A stretch of DNA of 64,000 bases, taken from contig CP073761.1 in the NCBI GenBank assembly GCA_018399015.1, positions 2,542,001-2,606,000 of the forward strand, given 5' to 3'. How positions within the stretch are numbered: the first letter of the stretch is position 1; each line of letters opens with the position of its first letter. Below are positions 58,534 to 64,000 of the stretch, one piece after another. The stretch comes from Cyanobium sp. M30B3. Lineage in GTDB: Bacteria; Cyanobacteriota; Cyanobacteriia; PCC-6307; Cyanobiaceae. The notes under the pieces were generated by a model. That model was not told where the DNA came from. It saw only the letters and a program-made list of their open reading frames with translations, and did not search any database. The translations under genes and the position numbers were made by a program.

Positions 58534-59028
58534 ATGCAATGCCCCTCCTGCCAGCACACAGACAGTCGGGTGCTGGAATCCCGTTCAGCCGACAGTGGCC
58601 GCAGTGTGCGCCGTCGTCGCGAGTGCCTGAACTGTGATTTCCGCTTCACCACCTATGAGCGGGTGGAAACGGTGCCGATCACCGTGGTGAAACGCAATGG
58701 CCACCGCGAAACCTTCAACCGTTCCAAGCTCCTGCATGGGCTGCTGCGGGCCTGCCAAAAAACGGGCCTCGAACCAGCCAGGCTGGAAGGGGTGGTGGAC
58801 GACATCGAACTGCAACTGCAGCAACGCAGCGGTCGCGAGGTGAACAGTGCCGAAATCGGCGAAATGGTGCTGGAGCAACTCAGCGGGATGAGCGAGGTTG
58901 CCTATGTGCGCTTCGCCTCGGTGTATCGCCAGTTCCAGGGGGTCGCTGATTTTGTGGCGACCCTGGAAGGGCTGAACCGGCGTGTGGTGAGCCGGATGGA
59001 GCAGGCTCCGGTCGCAGCCCTCCCCTGA
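58534..59028 (+). CDS. nrdR: Transcriptional repressor NrdR
   Basis: NrdR senses nucleotide levels and represses ribonucleotide reductase genes. The 164-residue protein has an N-terminal zinc ribbon ([17 protein letters not shown], then [15 protein letters not shown]) and an ATP-cone ([33 protein letters not shown]). It lies between psbT and rps1, a typical cyanobacterial order. Confidence 0.97.
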   Translation: MQCPSCQHTDSRVLESRSADSGRSVRRRRECLNCDFRFTTYERVETVPITVVKRNGHRETFNRSKLLHGLLRACQKTGLEPARLEGVVDDIELQLQQRSGREVNSAEIGEMVLEQLSGMSEVAYVRFASVYRQFQGVADFVATLEGLNRRVVSRMEQAPVAALP

Positions 59029-59124
59029 TCGAGCCGCTTGGTACAGTGGATTGTTCAGTTGGGCCGCAGGCGGTGGCTCTTCTGACTCCATCTCGTCCTG
59101 CCTTCGGCAGACCGCCCGCATCCC

Positions 59125-60180
59125 ATGACCGTGACCACTTCCGACACCAGCACCACCGAGGTCGATCTGGATCTGGATCTCACTGCTGAAGCAGCAGCCG
59201 ACCTCGATCTTCCGGAAGAGGTTCCCAGCGCAGATGAATCGAGCAGCCGCGGAGCAGGCCGCGACTTCGATGGAGCGGGCTTCACGCTCGATGAATTTGC
59301 CTCCCTGCTGAGCAAGTACGACTACAACTTCAAGCCGGGCGACGTGGTCAACGGCACGGTATTCTCCCTGGAATCGAAGGGCGCCATGATCGATATCGGC
59401 GCCAAGACAGCGGCATTCATGCCCCTGCAGGAAGTGTCGATCAACCGGGTGGAGGGCCTCAGCGACGTGCTGCAGCCCGGCGAGATCCGTGAGTTCTTCA
59501 TCATGAGTGAGGAGAACGAGGACGGCCAGCTCTCGCTCTCGATCCGCCGCATCGAATACCAGCGCGCCTGGGAGCGCGTGCGGCAGCTCCAGAAGGAAGA
59601 CGCCACCATCTACAGCGAGGTGTTCGCCACCAACCGCGGTGGTGCCCTGGTGCGGGTGGAGGGCCTGCGCGGCTTCATCCCCGGCAGCCACATCAGCACC
59701 CGCAAAGCCAAGGAAGAGCTGGTGGCCGACTTCCTGCCCCTCAAGTTCCTGGAGGTGGATGAGGAGCGCAACCGCCTGGTGCTCAGCCATCGCCGCGCCC
59801 TGGTGGAGCGGAAGATGAATCGCCTCGAGGTGGGCGAAGTGGTGCTGGGCACGGTGCGCGGCATCAAGCCGTATGGCGCCTTCATCGACATCGGTGGCGT
59901 GAGCGGCCTGCTGCACATCTCCGAGATCAGCCACGAGCACATCGAGACGCCGCACACGGTGCTCAACGTGAACGACCAGATGAAGGTGATGATCATCGAC
60001 CTCGACGCCGAGCGGGGCCGCATCTCTCTGTCGACCAAGGCGCTCGAGCCCGAGCCGGGCGACATGCTCACCGACCCCCAGAAGGTTTTCGACAAGGCCG
60101 AAGAGATGGCCGCCCGCTACAAGCAGATGCTGCTCGAGCAGGCCGAAGACAACGAACCGATGGGCGTCACCCTCGACTGA
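59125..60180 (+). CDS. rpsA: 30S ribosomal protein S1
   Basis: S1 binds mRNA at translation initiation. The 351-residue form has three S1 domains (about residues 70-140, 155-220 and 235-310), the short cyanobacterial and plastid arrangement. Repeats begin KPGDVVNGTVFSLESKGAMI, NRGGALVRVEGLRGFIPGSH and EVVLGTVRGIKPYGAFIDIG. The N-terminal 60 residues are acidic. The next gene starts 13 bases after the stop. Confidence 0.97.
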   Translation: MTVTTSDTSTTEVDLDLDLTAEAAADLDLPEEVPSADESSSRGAGRDFDGAGFTLDEFASLLSKYDYNFKPGDVVNGTVFSLESKGAMIDIGAKTAAFMPLQEVSINRVEGLSDVLQPGEIREFFIMSEENEDGQLSLSIRRIEYQRAWERVRQLQKEDATIYSEVFATNRGGALVRVEGLRGFIPGSHISTRKAKEELVADFLPLKFLEVDEERNRLVLSHRRALVERKMNRLEVGEVVLGTVRGIKPYGAFIDIGGVSGLLHISEISHEHIETPHTVLNVNDQMKVMIIDLDAERGRISLSTKALEPEPGDMLTDPQKVFDKAEEMAARYKQMLLEQAEDNEPMGVTLD

Positions 60181-60192
60181 TCGGCAGCCCCC

Positions 60193-60984
60193 GTGGCCCA
60201 ACTGCTCCTGCGGGGCGAGCCGATCGGCCCGGCCCACCAACCGATTCAGGCGGTGCTGTTCGACAAGGACGGCACCCTCTCGATCAGCGAGCCCATGCTT
60301 CATGCCCTGGCCGAGGCCAGGGTTTTTCATGGCCACCGGCTACTGGCGGCTCACCACCCCGAGCTGCTGCCGGAGCAACTCGCCGAGGTGGACGACCTGC
60401 TGCGGCGGGCCTACGGCCTGGAGGCCGGCGGCGTGCATCCCGCCGGCACCACAGCCGTGGCCAGCCGCAGCCACAACCTGATCTCCACGGCCACCAGCCT
60501 GGCCCAGGTGGGGCTCGGCTGGCCGGAGGCCCTGGCCCTCAGTGAAGCGGTGTTTGCCGCCACCGATGGGCTGCATGGGACAGGCAGCCCCCACCACCCC
60601 CAGGCCACCGACGGACTCCACGCGCTGGTGGCGCAGCTGGCCGCCGCAGATGTGCGCTGCGCAGTGATCAGCAACGACGAGCTGGCAGGCATCCAGGCCT
60701 TTCTGACCAGCCAGGAGCTGGGCCGCCACTTTCAGGCCTGCTGGAGCGCGGACCACAGCCCCTGCAAACCGGATCCGCTGGCCGTGCATGCCCTCTGCCA
60801 CGAGCTGGGGGTTGCGGCCGGCGCCTGCGCCCTGATCGGCGATGCCAACAGCGATCTGCGCATGGCGCGCGCCGCGGGGGTAGCGGTGGTGCTGGGCTAC
60901 ACCGCCGCCTGGAGCCGCCGCCCCCGCCTCGACCCCAGCTTTGCCCAGGTGCACCACTGGAGTGAGCTCACCGTCCAGGCCTGA
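60193..60984 (+). CDS. HAD-family phosphatase-like hydrolase
   Basis: The 263-residue protein (GTG 60193) has HAD motif [17 protein letters not shown], motif [12 protein letters not shown], and motif [19 protein letters not shown]. Catalytic Asp residues are in FDKDGT. The cap is an alpha-helical insert, as in phosphoglycolate phosphatase or related subfamily I enzymes. Substrate is unknown. It stands between rps1 and metK. Confidence 0.88.
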   Translation: MAQLLLRGEPIGPAHQPIQAVLFDKDGTLSISEPMLHALAEARVFHGHRLLAAHHPELLPEQLAEVDDLLRRAYGLEAGGVHPAGTTAVASRSHNLISTATSLAQVGLGWPEALALSEAVFAATDGLHGTGSPHHPQATDGLHALVAQLAAADVRCAVISNDELAGIQAFLTSQELGRHFQACWSADHSPCKPDPLAVHALCHELGVAAGACALIGDANSDLRMARAAGVAVVLGYTAAWSRRPRLDPSFAQVHHWSELTVQA

Positions 60985-60998
60985 AGCGGCCGAGAAAT

Positions 60999-61017
60999 CC
61001 CGATCCATGGGGTCGGG
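60999..61017 (+). other. Hairpin in the metK upstream region
   Basis: CCCGATCC (60999-61006) can pair with GGGTCGGG (61010-61017) around an ATG loop, with one G-T pair. No T-tract follows. It may be a weak terminator of the HAD gene or a leader structure of metK; no known SAM riboswitch pattern is recognised. Confidence 0.4.
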
Positions 61018-61081
61018 AGTGGTGGCACGCTCCGTGGGGGTAGGAATAGGGTGTGGCACCTCTGCATCAGGAAGGCTGCTG

Positions 61082-62347
61082 ATGGCCCGCCGTTATGTCT
61101 TCACCTCGGAATCGGTGACCGAGGGCCATCCCGACAAGATCTGCGACCAGGTGAGCGATGCGGTGCTCGACGCCCTGCTGGCCCAGGATCCGGCCTCGCG
61201 GGTGGCCTGCGAAACCGTGGTGAACACCGGCCTCTGCCTGATCACCGGCGAGGTCACCACCACCGCCCGGGTGGACTTCAACACCCTCGTGCGGGGCGTG
61301 ATCGAACGGATCGGCTACAGCGGCGCCAGGGCCGGCGGCTTCGATGCCAACAGCTGCGCCGTGCTGGTGGCCCTCGATCAGCAGTCGCCCGACATCGCCC
61401 AGGGGGTGAACGAGGCCGACGACCACGAGGGCGATCCCCTCGACCTGATCGGCGCGGGCGACCAGGGAATCATGTTCGGCTATGCCTGCGATGAAACGCC
61501 CGAGCTGATGCCGCTGCCGATCAGCCTGGCCCACCGGCTGGCACGCCGCCTGGCCGAAGTGCGCCACAACGGCACGCTCGGCTACCTGCTGCCCGACGGC
61601 AAGACCCAGGTGAGCGTCGTCTACGCAGACGACGTGCCGGTGGCGATCGACACGATCCTGATCTCCACCCAGCACACCGCTGAGATCGCCCTGCCCGATG
61701 GCACGGCGGTCTCCGAGGAGAAGGCCCTGCGTGAGCGCATCGCCGCCGATCTCTGGAGCCACGTGGTGGAACCCGCCACCAGCGATCTGAGCCTCAAACC
61801 CAGCAAAGATGCCACCCGTTTCCTGGTGAACCCCACTGGCAAGTTCGTGGTGGGCGGCCCCCAGGGCGATGCCGGCCTCACCGGCCGCAAGATCATCGTG
61901 GACACCTACGGCGGCTATGCCCGCCACGGCGGTGGCGCCTTCTCCGGTAAGGACCCCACCAAGGTGGACCGCTCCGCCGCCTATGCCGCCCGCTACGTGG
62001 CCAAGGCCCTGGTGGCCGCTGGCCTGGCCAGGAAGGCCGAAGTGCAGCTCAGCTACGCCATCGGCGTGGCCCGACCCGTGAGCATCCTGGTGGAGAGCTT
62101 CGGCACCGGTGCCCTGGCGGATGCAGACCTCACCGCCCTCGTGCAGGAGCACTTCGACCTGCGGCCCGGCGCCATCATCGAGACCTTCGGCCTGCGCCAG
62201 CTGCCCCAACAGCGTGGCGGCCGCTTCTATCAGGACGTGGCCGCCTACGGCCACTTCGGCCGCGGCGACCTCAACCTGCCCTGGGAGAACGTGGAGGCCA
62301 TTGCCGCCACCCTCAAGCAGGCCACCGCCAGCCGCATCGCCGCCTGA
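61082..62347 (+). CDS. metK: S-adenosylmethionine synthetase
   Basis: MetK makes SAM from methionine and ATP. The 421-residue protein has [62 protein letters not shown], the ATP-binding loop [19 protein letters not shown], and [23 protein letters not shown] 61082 is the conserved start. The methionine-salvage genes of this window feed the same cycle. Confidence 0.98.
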   Translation: MARRYVFTSESVTEGHPDKICDQVSDAVLDALLAQDPASRVACETVVNTGLCLITGEVTTTARVDFNTLVRGVIERIGYSGARAGGFDANSCAVLVALDQQSPDIAQGVNEADDHEGDPLDLIGAGDQGIMFGYACDETPELMPLPISLAHRLARRLAEVRHNGTLGYLLPDGKTQVSVVYADDVPVAIDTILISTQHTAEIALPDGTAVSEEKALRERIAADLWSHVVEPATSDLSLKPSKDATRFLVNPTGKFVVGGPQGDAGLTGRKIIVDTYGGYARHGGGAFSGKDPTKVDRSAAYAARYVAKALVAAGLARKAEVQLSYAIGVARPVSILVESFGTGALADADLTALVQEHFDLRPGAIIETFGLRQLPQQRGGRFYQDVAAYGHFGRGDLNLPWENVEAIAATLKQATASRIAA

Positions 62348-62363
62348 TCCGGTCGCAGGCCCG

Positions 62364-63638
62364 ATGGCGGCAGCGCCCGGCCTGGCCCTGGGGGTGGACC
62401 TGGGCAGCAGCGGCATGCGGATTGCCCTGGCAACCCCAGCAGGTGGGCGGATCGGGGAATGGGGCGGCGCCTATCCACGCCCATTCGTTGATCCGCACGG
62501 CTGGCGCGAGGGGCTGATCACCCTCACCCGGCAACTGCCACCCCAGCTCCGCCAACAGGTGGGTGCCATCGCCATCGACGGCACCTCCGGCACCTTGCTG
62601 CTCTGCCGCCCCAATGGCGACCTGGCCGCCGATCCGCTGCACCAGGCCCTGCCTTACCACCAGGCCTGCCCGGCGCAGGCCGCCGCAGCCCAGGCCATCG
62701 CCGGGGGCGGATCGGCGGCCGGAGCCAGCGGCAGCCTGGCCCGTGCCCTGGCCCTGCTGGGGGCCGCCACAGCGGCCGGGCAGCCGGGCCCCTGGCTGCT
62801 GCGCCATCAGGCCGACTGGCTGATGGGCTGGCTGCTGGGCGACTGGCGCTGGGGGGAGGAGGGCAACAACCTGCGTCTGGGCTGGGATCTGCAGGCGCGC
62901 TGCTGGCGTGGAGCCATTGGCGAGCAGCCCTGGAGCGGCGGCCTGCCTGCGGTGCGCTCCAGCGGAGAGATGCTCGGCACCCTGCAGCCCAGCACAGCCA
63001 AGAGGCTGGGGCTCCCCCTGGCCTGCCGCGTGGTGGCGGGCAGCACGGATGCCAATGCGGCCGTGCTGGCGGCGGATCCCCAGCTCCGGGACGGCGTCGC
63101 CGTGCTGGGCACCACCCTGGTGCTCAAACAGTGGAGCCCGCGGCCGATCGAGGGGCCCGGCGTGAGCTGCCACCGGCTGGCCGGCCGCTGGCTGGTGGGC
63201 GGCGCCTCCAACGCCGGGGCCGGCGTGCTGCGGCGGTTCTACAACGACGCCCAACTCAGGGAGCTGAGCCGGCAGATCGACCCCAGTCGCCCCAGTGGCC
63301 TGCAGCTGCGCCCCCTGCCGCGCCGGGGCGAGCGGTTCCCGGTGGACGACCCCAGCCTGGAGCCCGTGCTGGAGCCCCGCCCCGTGAGCGATGTGCGCTA
63401 CCTGCAGGGGCTGCTGGAGGGCCTGGCCCGCATTGAGGCGGCGGGCTGGCAGCGCCTGCAGTCCCTGGGCGCCCCCGCGGTGGAACGGGTGATCAGCGTG
63501 GGCGGCGGGGCGGTGAACCCCCAGTGGCGGCACATCCGTGCCCAGCAACTGGGCGGCCTGCCGGTGCTCAACCGGCCTGGCTTGAGTGCCGCCCTGGGCA
63601 TGGCCAGACTGGCCGCAACCGCACTCTCGAGGCCATGA
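62364..63638 (+). CDS. FGGY-family sugar kinase
   Basis: The 424-residue protein has the actin-fold phosphate 1 motif GVDLGSSGMRIAL, AIAIDGTSGTLLLC (catalytic Asp), RHQADWLMGWLLG, VVAGSTDANAAVLA and the adenosine motif VISVGGGAVNPQW. It resembles the short cyanobacterial kinases reported to act on D-ribulose. Substrate choice cannot be read. It starts 17 bp after metK, and the next small gene's ATG overlaps its stop. Confidence 0.88.
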   Translation: MAAAPGLALGVDLGSSGMRIALATPAGGRIGEWGGAYPRPFVDPHGWREGLITLTRQLPPQLRQQVGAIAIDGTSGTLLLCRPNGDLAADPLHQALPYHQACPAQAAAAQAIAGGGSAAGASGSLARALALLGAATAAGQPGPWLLRHQADWLMGWLLGDWRWGEEGNNLRLGWDLQARCWRGAIGEQPWSGGLPAVRSSGEMLGTLQPSTAKRLGLPLACRVVAGSTDANAAVLAADPQLRDGVAVLGTTLVLKQWSPRPIEGPGVSCHRLAGRWLVGGASNAGAGVLRRFYNDAQLRELSRQIDPSRPSGLQLRPLPRRGERFPVDDPSLEPVLEPRPVSDVRYLQGLLEGLARIEAAGWQRLQSLGAPAVERVISVGGGAVNPQWRHIRAQQLGGLPVLNRPGLSAALGMARLAATALSRP

Positions 63639-63754
63639 AGGATCAGCTACGCACCTGGCTGTCGATGGCCCTGTTCGTGGTGCTGGCCGGCTATGTGAGC
63701 TTCAGCGCCATCCGGCTGGGCTGGCTGCTGTGGCTGCGCTACGCGGGCAGCTGA
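63635..63754 (+). CDS. Small single-helix membrane protein
   Basis: Thirty-nine residues, MKDQLRTWLSMALFVVLAGY then a hydrophobic stretch and a basic-aromatic end (LLWLRYAGS). Its ATG overlaps the kinase stop (ATGA), which favours real translation. I do not recognise the family. Confidence 0.45.
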   Translation: MKDQLRTWLSMALFVVLAGYVSFSAIRLGWLLWLRYAGS

Positions 63755-63794
63755 GGCCCATTCCAGAATCAGCCTGCCACCTCCCCCCTCTGCC

Positions 63795-64000
63795 ATGGCC
63801 GCCGACCCCCTCACCCCCGCCGTGAGCGATCGGATCTGTCGTCACATGAACGACGATCACCCTGAGGCCGTGCTGGCCTACGCCCGCCACTACGGATCCA
63901 TCAGCGCGGCGCAGCAGGCCCGCATGCTGACCATCCGTCCCGAGGCGATGGAGCTGGAGGTGGATGGAGCCCACGTGGAGGTGGCCTTTGACCACAAGCT
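63795..64000 (+). CDS. DUF2470 domain protein (cut by window end)
   Basis: The first 68 residues read VSDRICRHMNDDHPEAVLAY, then RPEAMELEVDGAHVEVAFDH. This is the DUF2470 pattern found in heme-handling and pyridoxamine-oxidase-like proteins, often fused to a flavin-binding domain. The rest lies outside the window, so whether it is a stand-alone protein is unknown. Confidence 0.8.
   Translation, partial: MAADPLTPAVSDRICRHMNDDHPEAVLAYARHYGSISAAQQARMLTIRPEAMELEVDGAHVEVAFDHK

Noticed and set aside
60985-61081. Known SAM riboswitch upstream of metK
   Set aside because: No conserved core of SAM-I, SAM-II or SAM-V type could be recognised; only simple hairpins are seen, so no riboswitch was called.

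Overview
The window is chromosome of a GC-rich picocyanobacterium, most like Cyanobium or a freshwater/brackish Synechococcus. Oxygenic photosynthesis genes show the phylum: psaE, petB, petD, psbM, psbB and psbT. Cyanobacterial markers pipX, sepF, minCDE, DUF3119, DUF3086 and DUF1823 are also present. The order psbM / ferredoxin / psbB-psbT / nrdR / rps1 / metK is typical of the group, and the HIP1 octamer GCGATCGC occurs at several places. The genus is inferred from gene content and base composition; no 16S comparison could be run.

Layout. (1) 1-6.5 kb is a decayed accessory region ending near a tRNA-Gly. It holds four related DUF2887/DUF4351 (Rpn/PD-(D/E)XK-like) copies, of which one is intact, one is cut by the window edge and two are rearranged remnants. 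Beside them lie a histidine kinase 3' piece, an AbiEi-like antitoxin remnant, a Uma2-type nuclease, a membrane-protein fragment and a twice-frameshifted AAA+/DUF4143 ATPase with an 11-bp inverted repeat upstream. (2) 6.9-11.3 kb is a tightly overlapping run: sugar symporter, MlaE-type lipid permease, DUF3119, DUF3086, plsY. (3) 11.3-16.1 kb, minus strand, carries proC, sepF, pipY-pipX, a frameshifted cbiQ/ecfT and der. (4) 16.3-33.8 kb is mostly housekeeping: gamma-glutamyltransferase, cation antiporter, dus, cobI, aroQ, miaE, recQ, psaE, mutM and three methionine-salvage genes (mtnD apart from mtnB-mtnC). It also carries tRNA-Tyr, tRNA-Thr and an ArdC-like antirestriction gene whose stop lies inside the tRNA-Thr. 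(5) 34.0-39.6 kb is a complete rRNA operon on the minus strand (16S, tRNA-Ile, tRNA-Ala, 23S, 5S). (6) 40.2-50.1 kb has a GH100 invertase, petB/petD, a C-terminal processing protease, an HD phosphohydrolase and the min division genes. minC is separated from minD-minE by three opposite-strand genes (two chromate-transporter halves and a phospholipase D-like protein). (7) 50-64 kb has a GHL10 hydrolase, tsaC-prmC-dprA, a thioesterase, a universal stress protein, the photosystem II genes, nrdR, rps1, a HAD hydrolase, metK, an FGGY sugar kinase and the start of a DUF2470 protein.

Functionally most of the window is core metabolism, photosynthesis and cell division. Novelty concentrates in the first 6.5 kb, at the tRNA-abutting genes, in the stop-start mini-cistrons before DUF3119, and in the insertion into the min locus. 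I saw no CRISPR array, transposase, integrase or complete new defence system.
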